A DNA stretch of 64,000 nt from JAUVXJ01 sp964433755. Lineage in GTDB: Bacteria; Chloroflexota; Anaerolineae; UBA7937; B3-Chlor. Below, piece by piece: positions 7,970-14,667 of the stretch; the stretch's first letter is position 1; each line of letters begins with the position of its first letter. Where the stretch lies: contig CAYSSR010000001.1 of NCBI GenBank assembly GCA_964433755.1, positions 1,178,001-1,242,000 on the forward strand, written 5' to 3'. Below the pieces are notes generated by a model. The model ran no database searches and had not been told where the DNA came from. It worked only from the letters and a program-made list of their open reading frames with translations. A program made the position numbers and the translations under genes.

Positions 7970-8365
7970 ATGAGGATCGCGGTTATTACGGATGATGGCA
8001 ACAATATCAGCCGGCACTTCGGGCGGGCTCCCTTCTATGCAGTCTTCACGGTTGAAGACGGCGAGATCGTGAAGCGTGAGATGCGCGACAAGATGGGGCA
8101 CCACCAGTTTGTGCACGAAGACGGACTTGTGGACGAGCACGGTCGGCACGGTTTCGGGCCTGGAAGTCAAGAGAGGCACGCCTCAATGGCGCAGGCCATC
8201 ACAGACTGCGATGTCCTCCTCTGTGGCGGCATGGGCTGGGGAGCATTCGAGAGCATGAAGCAGGCCGGAATCAAGACCGTGGTCACGGACATCACGGACA
8301 TCGGCGAAGCCGTCCAGGCCTATCTGGACGGCACTATCGTGGAGCGGACGGATCTCTTGCACTAG
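7970..8365 (+). CDS. NifX/MTH1175-like (dinitrogenase Fe-Mo cofactor domain) protein, His-rich
   Basis: 131 residues covering one Nitro_FeMo-Co domain. It has the start MRIAVITDDGNNISRHFGRA, the Gly-rich loop VLLCGGMGWGAFE and the strand pair GIKTVVTDITDIGEAVQAYL. A His-rich loop (about residues 43-66) contributes seven His and suggests metal binding. In anaerobes without nitrogenase such stand-alone domains pair with MinD-type ATPases and ferredoxins; the biochemical role is not established. AAGGAGG lies 10 nt before the ATG. No nif structural genes are nearby, so a nitrogen-fixation role is unlikely. Part of the padR cluster, 27 bp after the Mrp-like gene. Confidence 0.8.
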   Translation: MRIAVITDDGNNISRHFGRAPFYAVFTVEDGEIVKREMRDKMGHHQFVHEDGLVDEHGRHGFGPGSQERHASMAQAITDCDVLLCGGMGWGAFESMKQAGIKTVVTDITDIGEAVQAYLDGTIVERTDLLH

Positions 8366-8394
8366 GGCTATTTGCCGATATGGGGGTGCTAACC

Positions 8395-8649
8395 ATGCGC
8401 GGATATGGAAGAGGCCGAGGAGGCGGTTATGGCCGCGGCCTGGGTTTCGGCAGAGGCTACTGGCGCGGCTCTGCGCGCGGCGTCGGATATGTACAGGGCC
8501 TGGGAAGAGGCAACCCATACCCTTATTGCCGCTTCTATCCCTGGCTTCCTCGCCGATGGTGGGCCACGGGCATCAGCCCGTACAGTGGTGGTCCCAGGCC
8601 GTGGACCGTTCAGAATCCATCACTGTGGCCGGGACCCCAGGGCAGCTAG
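8395..8649 (+). CDS. Gly/Arg/Tyr-rich low-complexity small protein
   Basis: 84 residues beginning MRGYGRGRGGGYGRGLGFGR, with G-R/G-Y/G-F repeats over the first half and an aromatic, Pro- and Trp-rich second half (RFYPWLPRRWW). Short Gly-rich proteins of this kind, often annotated with DUF5320-type partners, accompany NifX/MinD clusters in anaerobes. An ATG at 8380 gives five extra residues (MGVLT) and cannot be excluded; 8395 is preferred because GGGGGTG precedes it. The gene sits 29 bp after the NifX-like gene and 42 bp before the next Gly-rich gene. The function is unknown; disorder and RNA or metal-surface binding are guesses. Confidence 0.55.
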   Translation: MRGYGRGRGGGYGRGLGFGRGYWRGSARGVGYVQGLGRGNPYPYCRFYPWLPRRWWATGISPYSGGPRPWTVQNPSLWPGPQGS

Positions 8650-8691
8650 GTCCTGGCCGGACCTGGCGAACAACTGGAAAGGAGTTCACGG

Positions 8692-8994
8692 ATGCGTCAT
8701 CGGTGGATGTACTACGCGACTGGTCTGCCGGGTTGGATGCGGTTTGGCTACAGTCCAGGATGGGTGGGCAGGAGCCCCACCGGACTTGGCCCCTGTGCCA
8801 CCTACCTGACGACCGGCCAATGGCCGATGCCAACCGGCTACCCGACATCGGGCGTAGCACCGGCAGCGGGCTTCGCACCGACCGGATTTGGTCCCACGGA
8901 CGAACTGTCCACCCTTCGGACTCAGGCCGAGTGGCTGCGAAGCCAGTTGGAGGCCATCACCAAGAGACTGGAAGAGCTTGAGAAGCAGAGTTAG
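8692..8994 (+). CDS. DUF5320-like small protein with C-terminal coiled coil
   Basis: 100 residues. The N-terminal two thirds is Gly/Pro/Thr/Trp-rich (MYYATGLPGWMRFGYSPGW and repeated PTG/ATG-like steps). The last 30 residues form a strong heptad helix (STLRTQAEWLRSQLEAITKR then LEELEKQS). This N-low-complexity plus C-coiled-coil layout matches DUF5320 proteins that sit next to NifX-domain genes. The same coiled-coil ending recurs in the next gene (9118-9699), which suggests the two proteins associate. AAAGGAG stands 8 nt before the ATG. Function unknown. Confidence 0.6.
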   Translation: MRHRWMYYATGLPGWMRFGYSPGWVGRSPTGLGPCATYLTTGQWPMPTGYPTSGVAPAAGFAPTGFGPTDELSTLRTQAEWLRSQLEAITKRLEELEKQS

Positions 8995-9117
8995 ACCATC
9001 GGCTGAGACTCAGGTGGGTCGCGAGATGACAGTGAGCTTCGGCAGCGACGGTGCTGCGTTGCCGCGCGTGTTCGGCCCATGTCTTGACGACTTGGTCCAT
9101 CAACAGGAGGTGAGGGA

Positions 9118-9699
9118 ATGAAAGTGGTCGTGAGCGCCGTGCAGGAAGGCCTGGATGCGGAGGTAAGCCCGGTCTTCGGGCGTTGCCCCGTCTATGCCTT
9201 CGTGGATAGCGACACCATGGAATTTGAAGCAGTGCCGAACCCGGCCATGTCCGCTGCGGGCGGAGCCGGGATCCAGGCAGCTCAGTTTGCAGTCAGTAGG
9301 GGTGCCCAGGCCGTACTCACAGGCAACGTGGGACCCAACGCCTTCAACGTCCTTCAGCAAGCCGGCCTCACCATCTACGCCGTCTCAGGGGGGACCGTCA
9401 GGCAGGCGGTGGAAGCTCTCGACAGCGGCCAGCTACAGCCTGTCTCGGCAGCGACCTCCGGGATGCACGGAGGTATGGGCGGCGGGATGGGACGCGGCAT
9501 GGGCGGAGGCATGGGGCGTGGAATGGGGCGTGGCATGGGCATGGGTGCGGGGACATGGACCGCGCCACCCACTCCGTCGAGGGAGCCCGCCAGGTCAACC
9601 GAGGAAGAACTCTCGGAGTTGAAGGGGATGGCCCAATCGCTGAAGCAACAGCTTGACGACGTTGCCAAGCGAATCGAAGACCTGGAGAAGAAGGAGTAG
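9118..9699 (+). CDS. NifX/MTH1175-like protein fused to a Gly-Met repeat and coiled coil
   Basis: 193 residues in three parts. Residues 1-115 are a complete Nitro_FeMo-Co domain (MKVVVSAVQEGLDAEVSPVF at the start, VLTGNVGPNAFNVLQQAGL, QAVEALDSGQL). Residues about 118-143 are a Gly-Met-Arg repeat (MGGGMGRGMGGGMGRGMGRG). A Pro/Thr linker and a C-terminal coiled coil (EEELSELKGMAQSLKQQLDD and on to the end) follow. The coiled coil is similar to that of the 100-residue protein upstream. AGGAGG precedes the ATG. The Met-rich segment could bind a soft metal such as copper(I), but that is inference. Confidence 0.75.
   Translation: MKVVVSAVQEGLDAEVSPVFGRCPVYAFVDSDTMEFEAVPNPAMSAAGGAGIQAAQFAVSRGAQAVLTGNVGPNAFNVLQQAGLTIYAVSGGTVRQAVEALDSGQLQPVSAATSGMHGGMGGGMGRGMGGGMGRGMGRGMGMGAGTWTAPPTPSREPARSTEEELSELKGMAQSLKQQLDDVAKRIEDLEKKE
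9466..9549 (+). repeat. In-frame Gly-Met-Arg tandem repeat
   Basis: Imperfect tandem units of GGCATGGG(A/G)CG(C/T) type inside the second NifX-like gene encode MGGGM/MGRGM steps. The array is a probable site of length variation between strains. Confidence 0.7.
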
Positions 9700-9730
9700 A
9701 CAGCTCGCGGAACCAGGAACCGAGACGAGC

Positions 9731-10204
9731 ATGAATAGCAGCATAACCATGCTCTATGTAGACGAGGACCGCTGCTCTGGGTGCGGCGTGTGCGCGGAGG
9801 TCTGCCCGCATGGCGCCATTGTCGTCGAAGGAGGCAAGGCCTCCATTCGCCAGCACCTCTGCCGCCAGTGTGAGGCTTGTGCAGCGGCCTGTCCTGAGAG
9901 AGCCATCCTAGCGGTGACAGAAAGCGCCTTGGTTCCACAGCCTGACCGAACGCGAGTGGTCCGTCCTCAGGAGCTTTCCCGGCCGCTCTCCGCAGTGGCC
10001 CGCGCGGCACCGGCCCTCGGCGCGGCTCTGCTCTTCTTCGGCCGTGAGGTGATGCCCCTCGTGGCGGACTACGTACTCGATGCGGTCGACAAGCGGATTC
10101 ATCGTGACACCAAGGATCTCGTCGAACCTTCACGGTTCCCTGTGGATTCACAAACGACGTCGGGATCCGGGCGCCGTCGTCGAAGACGACACCGTGGAGC
10201 ATGA
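9731..10204 (+). CDS. 2x[4Fe-4S] ferredoxin-domain protein
   Basis: 157 residues. Two canonical [4Fe-4S] motifs lie at the N-terminus: Cys15-18-21-25 (CSGCGVCAEVCPHGAI) and Cys44-47-50-54 (CRQCEACAAACPERAI). After residue 60 comes a Pro-rich linker, a single hydrophobic stretch (about 97-118, ARAAPALGAALLFFGREVMP) that may associate with the membrane, and a basic Ser/Arg-rich tail. It probably passes electrons to or from the NifX/MinD proteins or the peroxiredoxin in this cluster. The start at 9731 lacks a strong ribosome-binding site, but an upstream start would run into the preceding gene. Confidence 0.8.
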   Translation: MNSSITMLYVDEDRCSGCGVCAEVCPHGAIVVEGGKASIRQHLCRQCEACAAACPERAILAVTESALVPQPDRTRVVRPQELSRPLSAVARAAPALGAALLFFGREVMPLVADYVLDAVDKRIHRDTKDLVEPSRFPVDSQTTSGSGRRRRRRHRGA

Positions 10205-10216
10205 TGGACTCGTCAC

Positions 10217-11104
10217 ATGCACGAAGACCATACATCCTTCACTCCGTCTCTGCGGCGGGCCGTCGTGTTGGGTGCCCTCAGTATCTGTTCGCTGACGTTC
10301 TGTTTGCTCGGCTGCTCGTCGTCCGGAGCGGAGCAGAGGGAGCCGACGGAGAATCCTGTGAGTTCTGCAACTCCTCTCAGCAGCAGGACTGCGGCAGTGA
10401 CCATCACAGTCGTCTACGACAACCACGACTATGATCCTCGACTCCGGTCGGATTGGGGCTTCGCCTGTGTCGTGGAGCTGGGGCGGACGACTATGCTTCT
10501 CGACACCGGTGGGAATGGGAACATCTTGCTCGCGAACATGTCAGCATTGGAGCTCGACCACCTGAGCATTGATCACGTGTTCCTTTCACACATCCATGGC
10601 GATCACACGGGGGGGCTGGCCGCGCTGCTAGCCACAGGGGTTCGACCCGTGGTCTGGGTGCCTCGTTCCTTCCCCGTCACGTTCAAAGAGCGAGTGCGAG
10701 CCTACACCGATGTGCGCGAGATAGGCAGTGCCGTCGAGGTGTTTCCCCAGGCCCACAGCACAGGCGAGCTAGGATCAGGAATTGTCGAGCAATCGTTGGT
10801 GCTGGAGACGAGTCGCGGCTTGGTGGTGATCACGGGCTGTGCACATCCGGGAGTTCTGAACGTACTGAGCAAGGTGAAGGAGCAACACCCGGGTGAACTC
10901 TATCTGGTGGTGGGCGGCCTCCATCTGGGAGGGGCGTCCCGCGCTGAGCTTGAGCGCATCGTCAGTCAGATGCACCTGTGGGGAGTCCAGCGAGTCGCCC
11001 CCTGCCATTGCACCGGCGATGAGGCGATACGCACCTTTGCAGAAGAGTGGCGTGAGAGCTACGTGACTACCGGTGTAGGAACGGTCATTGCCGTTCCAGG
11101 ATGA
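10217..11104 (+). CDS. MBL-fold metallohydrolase lipoprotein
   Basis: 295 residues. A lipoprotein signal peptide ends in the lipobox LLGC (Cys33), followed by a Ser/Thr/Pro linker. A metallo-beta-lactamase fold comes next with HIHGDHTGG (metal ligands), CAHPG and GGLHLGG, and a late CHCTGDEA. The arrangement matches the arCOG/COG1237-type branch of MBL proteins related to the enzyme named 7,8-dihydropterin-6-methyl-4-(beta-D-ribofuranosyl)aminobenzene-5'-phosphate synthase. Here it would be anchored outside the membrane, which is unusual for that cytosolic branch. The gene starts 12 bp after the ferredoxin gene with a weak ribosome-binding site. Confidence 0.8.
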   Translation: MHEDHTSFTPSLRRAVVLGALSICSLTFCLLGCSSSGAEQREPTENPVSSATPLSSRTAAVTITVVYDNHDYDPRLRSDWGFACVVELGRTTMLLDTGGNGNILLANMSALELDHLSIDHVFLSHIHGDHTGGLAALLATGVRPVVWVPRSFPVTFKERVRAYTDVREIGSAVEVFPQAHSTGELGSGIVEQSLVLETSRGLVVITGCAHPGVLNVLSKVKEQHPGELYLVVGGLHLGGASRAELERIVSQMHLWGVQRVAPCHCTGDEAIRTFAEEWRESYVTTGVGTVIAVPG

Positions 11105-11166
11105 GGTGTTGTCTGTCGTAGTCGTTCTCGAGTCATTCTAGACCGTGTGCCACGAGAGGTGAAACC

Positions 11167-11406
11167 ATGCCCATCTACGAGTATCGATGCGCGCGCTGTG
11201 GAGAGAAGACAGAGATCCTGGTCCGTGCGGGAGGAACCGCTCCCAGTTGCCCTTCCTGTGGCAGTCCTTCGCTGGAGAAGCTCTTCTCCCCTCCCTACGT
11301 GATGAGTGCGGAGACCGCCCGACCCAAGGGGCGTACGTGCTGCGGGCAGGCGGAACGTTGTGCGACTCCGCCCTGCTCTACTGAACGGGGATGTCGACGA
11401 AGGTAG
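11167..11406 (+). CDS. FmdB-family zinc-ribbon protein
   Basis: 79 residues, opening MPIYEYRCARCGEKTEILVR, the hallmark of the FmdB/CxxC_CxxC_SSSS family, with the second ribbon half CPSCGSPSLEKLFSP. The C-terminal 25 residues are Cys-rich (RTCCGQAERC, PPCSTERGC), adding five or six Cys beyond the ribbon and suggesting further metal or redox chemistry. Family members are small putative regulators first seen beside formamidase and formate genes. It lies 30 bp before the start of the selenocysteine peroxiredoxin gene and is probably cotranscribed with it. GAGAGGTG precedes the ATG. Confidence 0.8.
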   Translation: MPIYEYRCARCGEKTEILVRAGGTAPSCPSCGSPSLEKLFSPPYVMSAETARPKGRTCCGQAERCATPPCSTERGCRRR

Positions 11407-11436
11407 TCGATAGTGTGTACAGAAGGAGGAAATCTC

Positions 11437-12141
11437 ATGGATGAAGAAGCAGCATCGTGTGTTGAGACCTCGGCTGGTCCTGTGGTCGCAGAACCAGAGC
11501 AAGCACAAGCCCAGACGCAGGCAAAGGAGGCAAGCGTGGCACCAGTACGTGTAGGCCAGGAAGCGCCGGATTTCGAGCTCAACGCTCACATGGACGGCGG
11601 CTTCAAGAATGTGCGGCTGTCGGACTATCGGGGCAAGTGGGTAGTGCTCTGCTTCTACCCGGGTGATTTCACCTTTGTCTGACCCACTGAGTTGTCGGCA
11701 GTTGCCGTCAAGTACGATGAACTGAAGGGGTTGGGTGCTGAAGTGCTGTCCATCAGCACAGACAGCCGCTTCAGCCACAAGATCTGGCAAGAGGTCGAAC
11801 TCTCCAAGATGGTGGAGGGAGGAGTGCCCTTCCCGATGCTATCGGATCAGGGTGGCCGTGTGGGCCGGGTGTACGGTGTCTACGACGAGGTCGCTGGCGT
11901 GAACATCCGAGGCCGCTTTCTCATCGATCCAGATGGCGTGATACAGGCCATGGAGGTCCTCACCCCATCGGTAGGCCGCAACGTCAGCGAGCTTGTCAGA
12001 CAGTTGAAGGCCTACCAGCATGTGCGTGAGACCGGTGAGGTCACTCCCTCGGGCTGGCAGCCCGGCAAGCCAACGCTCAAGCCAGGGCCCAACCTGGCCG
12101 GAAAGGTCTGGGAGGTTTGGAAGCCGGACATGGCCTTCTAG
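11437..12141 (+). CDS. Selenocysteine peroxiredoxin (AhpC/Prx type) with in-frame UGA
   Basis: 234 residues if UGA at 11680-11682 is read as Sec (residue 82). The frame before (LCFYPGDFTFV) and after (PTELSAVAVKYDE) the UGA forms the Prx active site, normally FTFVCPTE, so the UGA replaces exactly the peroxidatic Cys. A hairpin of bacterial SECIS type lies 9 nt downstream. The remaining Prx features are intact: LSISTDSRFSHKIW, the Arg-containing RGRFLIDPDG and a C-terminal arm. The resolving Cys of the usual VCPxGW motif is Thr (VTPSGW), so this is a one-selenocysteine enzyme. AAGGAGG lies 7 nt before the ATG at 11437. The first 38 residues are a Glu/Gln/Ala-rich extension. It reduces peroxides; the reductant is unknown. 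Confidence 0.85.
11692..11711 (+). promoter_or_regulatory. Bacterial SECIS-like hairpin
   Basis: TTGTCGGC (11692-11699), loop AGTT (11700-11703), GCCGTCAA (11704-11711): seven Watson-Crick pairs with one U-U mismatch. The loop starts 17 nt after the UGA and holds a GU, as bacterial SelB-binding loops do (G among the first loop bases, 16-37 nt from the UGA). It lies inside the coding frame, as bacterial SECIS elements must. Confidence 0.7.
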
Positions 12142-12408
12142 CCTGGCGGGGTACTCCGACCTGTCTCGACCTGTGAGTGATGCGTACAGGATGATGCGCC
12201 GACTCATCTTGACCTGTGCGACGCCGGCAGACGAGTGCTGGGCGGCCTGTTGGATCGGGCCCTTGTTGGCTCACGACGAAGTGCAGTAGCGAGCTGCCGA
12301 TTCTCTGGCGCAGGGATATGTTGTCCGGCCTGACTCTGGTTTCCCGTCAGGGCGGACCGCTCCAGCGCTTGGACCTGACTCCGAGCGGGAGAGCTCAGGA
12401 GGGTATCT

Positions 12409-12861
12409 GTGACGAATAGAGGAGTCGAGCAGGCGCAGCATGGCGAGATCGGCAGGTTGCTTCGAGAGCGGGGCAACCGGGTCACCATGCAGCGGCAAGC
12501 AGTCTTGAAGATCATCCAGGAGCACGAAGGGCATCTCAGCGCTGATGAGATCTACAATCTTGCGCGGGACGAGGTCCCTCGGCTGAGCCTCTCCACAGTG
12601 TACCGGACCCTGGATCTCCTGAAGGAACTGGACCTGGTAACCGAACTGCACCTTGATGGGGACCATTACCGGTATGAAGCGCAGTGTGGGCGTCACCAGC
12701 ATCTGGTGTGCCTGGGCTGCGGGAAGGTGATCGAATTCCAATGCAGTCATTGCGCGGCAATGCACACGGAGCTGTCCGTCCAGCACGGTTTCGCGATCAC
12801 GAGCACTCGAGTGGAGCTGATGGGGTACTGCAGAGAGTGTGCCAAAGCCATGGACAACTAG
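12409..12861 (+). CDS. Fur-family metalloregulator (Fur/PerR type)
   Basis: 150 residues. The N-terminal winged helix has the family phrase GNRVTMQRQAVLKII, then HLSADEIYNLA and LSLSTVYRTLDLLKELDLV. The C-terminal dimerisation domain has the metal-site pattern HQHLVCLGCGKVIEF, an extra CSHC, and a terminal CREC, giving three CxxC pairs of which two form the usual structural Zn site. The GTG start follows AGGAGGG at 5 nt. Standing directly after a peroxiredoxin, a PerR-like peroxide sensor is likely, but Fur, Zur and PerR cannot be separated by eye. The 267-bp gap upstream may contain its own promoter; I saw no convincing one. Confidence 0.85.
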   Translation: MTNRGVEQAQHGEIGRLLRERGNRVTMQRQAVLKIIQEHEGHLSADEIYNLARDEVPRLSLSTVYRTLDLLKELDLVTELHLDGDHYRYEAQCGRHQHLVCLGCGKVIEFQCSHCAAMHTELSVQHGFAITSTRVELMGYCRECAKAMDN

Positions 12862-12910
12862 CCTCCGACGGCTCCGCCCGAACGAGGCTCCCTATGAGAG
12901 GCAACGATAG

Positions 12911-13771
12911 ATGATCGTGACTATAGCCAGTGGCAAAGGGGGTACGGGGAAGACGACGGTCGCCGTCAATCTGGCGCTGTCCGTCGCCCCCACGATCGGC
13001 AACTCGAGTCTGCTCTTCCTGGACTGCGACGTCGAAGAGCCCAATGCCCACCTTTTCCTCAAGCCAACCATAACGCAAAGCGAGCCCGTCTCCATCCTGA
13101 TCCCGAAGGTGGATCAGTCACGGTGCCAGCATCACGCACGGTGCACGCAGGTGTGCCAATTCCACGCTATCGCCGCTCTGCCGAACACGACACTGGTATT
13201 CCCTGAACTGTGTCACGGGTGCGGGGGCTGTACCCTGGAGTGCCCTGAGCAGGCTATCAGCGAGGAGCCCCATCCCATCGGGATCATCGAAGAAGGGCGC
13301 GTCGACGGGTTCGCTTTCGGTCACGGTGTGCTCAATGTCGGGGAGCCCATGGCTACTCCCATCATCCGCGAGTTGAAGCGGCGCATGAGGAACGAATATG
13401 GCCTGGCCATTCTCGATGCTCCGCCAGGCACGGCGTGCCCCGTGGTGGAGTCCATGCGGGGGGCGGACTACGTCCTGCTGGTCACTGAGCCCACACCCTT
13501 CGGTCTCCACGATCTACGGTTGGCGGTCGAGGTGGCGCGCGGCGAACTCGGGATACCTGTAGGCGTCGTCGTCAACCAGGACGGAGTAGGCGATGCCGGC
13601 GTGGACGCATACTGTGATGCTGAGGGTATCCCAATCCTGATGCGCATCCCCATGGATCGCCGCATTGCGGAAGCCTACTCCAGAGGAGTGACCGTAGTGG
13701 ACGCGCTGCCGGAGTATCGAGAGCGGTTCCAGCAGTTGCTGAAGAAAGTGGAAAGGGAGGCACGCGCGTGA
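12911..13771 (+). CDS. MinD-type ATPase with ferredoxin insert (first of pair)
   Basis: 286 residues. Walker A SGKGGTGKTT (8-17) opens a MinD/ParA fold, and LAILDAPPGTACPVV is the Walker B region. A two-cluster ferredoxin insert spans about 70-115. The second cluster is canonical (Cys101-104-107-111, CHGCGGCTLEC). The first reads CQHHARCTQVC, with Cys72, His75, Cys78 and Cys82, so the second ligand is His instead of Cys. COG1149-type ATPases of this kind occur in pairs in anaerobes beside NifX-domain proteins; they are thought to handle Fe-S or metal cofactors, but no reaction is established. The gene overlaps the next by 4 bp (GTGA), and the two proteins may work as a heterodimer. Confidence 0.85.
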   Translation: MIVTIASGKGGTGKTTVAVNLALSVAPTIGNSSLLFLDCDVEEPNAHLFLKPTITQSEPVSILIPKVDQSRCQHHARCTQVCQFHAIAALPNTTLVFPELCHGCGGCTLECPEQAISEEPHPIGIIEEGRVDGFAFGHGVLNVGEPMATPIIRELKRRMRNEYGLAILDAPPGTACPVVESMRGADYVLLVTEPTPFGLHDLRLAVEVARGELGIPVGVVVNQDGVGDAGVDAYCDAEGIPILMRIPMDRRIAEAYSRGVTVVDALPEYRERFQQLLKKVEREARA

Positions 13772-14667
13772 AGCAGCTCGTTGTGTTGAGCGGAAAGGGA
13801 GGCACCGGCAAGACCACCGTGGCCGCAGCCCTGGCCCACCTGGCTTCCCAGGAATGCGACATCGTGCTCGTCGACGCGGACGTGGACGCAGCCAATCTGG
13901 AGCTCGTCCTATCGCCTGCGCTTCGAGAAGAGACGGCGTTCTTCAGCAGCAAGGTGGCCTCCATCGATCCCGAGTTGTGTGTGGGCTGCGGGACCTGCGC
14001 GGAGGTATGTCGTTTCGATGCCGTGATCGTCCCCGACGAGGGCGCCAAGGAGGACGTATACGCCATAGACGACGTAGCGTGCGAGGGCTGCGCTGTGTGC
14101 TACTATCAGTGCCCCTCCGAGGCCATCCGCATGGAGGAGCCGCAGGACGGCGTGTGGTTCAGATCTGATACCGCCTTCGGACCTCTGGTCCACGCCCATC
14201 TCTTCGCTGGGCAGGAGAACTCAGGAAAGCTGGTTGCCGAAGTACGGGACCGAGCCAGGAAGCTCGCCTCTGAAGGTAGCCAGCCCTACGTCATCATCGA
14301 TGGTCCGCCTGGAATCGGCTGCCCGGTCATCGCTGCGGCCACGGGAGTTGACCTGGTTCTTGTGGTCATCGAACCCACAGTCTCTGGCGTTCATGATCTG
14401 GAGCGGGTGTTGGGAGTGACAGATCACTTCGGTATCCCCGCGCTGGTCTGCATCAACAAGTACGACATCAACCTCCAGAAGTCGAGGGAAATCGACGATT
14501 ACTGCGCCAGCAGAGGCATCGAGGTCGTCGGCCACGTACCCTTCGACACGGTGGTCACGGAGGCCATGGTGTTGGGCCAACCGGTGACCGCCTACCGAGA
14601 CGGTCCTGTGACCGAGGAGCTAGCTGAGGTCTGGAGGAAGGTGAGAGAAAGAGTGGCCCAGCTCTAG
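13768..14667 (+). CDS. MinD-type ATPase with ferredoxin insert (second of pair)
   Basis: 299 residues, a paralogue of the preceding gene. Walker A is SGKGGTGKTT (8-17); the insert holds two canonical [4Fe-4S] motifs, Cys71-74-77-81 (CVGCGTCAEVC) and Cys105-108-111-115 (CEGCAVCYYQC). Walker B-like VIIDGPPGIGCPV follows, with the family ending VPFDTVVTEAMVLGQPV. The GTG start overlaps the upstream stop (GTGA) and has GGGAGG 7 nt before it, so translation is coupled. It is the last gene of the padR cluster and converges on the DMT transporter: the two TAG stops share the palindrome CTAG at 14664-14667. Confidence 0.88.
   Translation: MKQLVVLSGKGGTGKTTVAAALAHLASQECDIVLVDADVDAANLELVLSPALREETAFFSSKVASIDPELCVGCGTCAEVCRFDAVIVPDEGAKEDVYAIDDVACEGCAVCYYQCPSEAIRMEEPQDGVWFRSDTAFGPLVHAHLFAGQENSGKLVAEVRDRARKLASEGSQPYVIIDGPPGIGCPVIAAATGVDLVLVVIEPTVSGVHDLERVLGVTDHFGIPALVCINKYDINLQKSREIDDYCASRGIEVVGHVPFDTVVTEAMVLGQPVTAYRDGPVTEELAEVWRKVRERVAQL

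Noticed and set aside
7970..9699. Nitrogen-fixation locus, because of two NifX/FeMo-co domains
   Set aside because: No nifHDK, nifEN or nifB is present in the window; the short stand-alone domains with MinD partners are typical of non-fixing anaerobes.
11413..11682. Stand-alone truncated peroxiredoxin followed by a second fragment starting at TTG 11692
   Set aside because: The two halves are in one frame and meet at the active site with UGA for Cys, and a SECIS-like hairpin follows. One recoded gene explains the data better than two fragments; the TTG is part of the hairpin.
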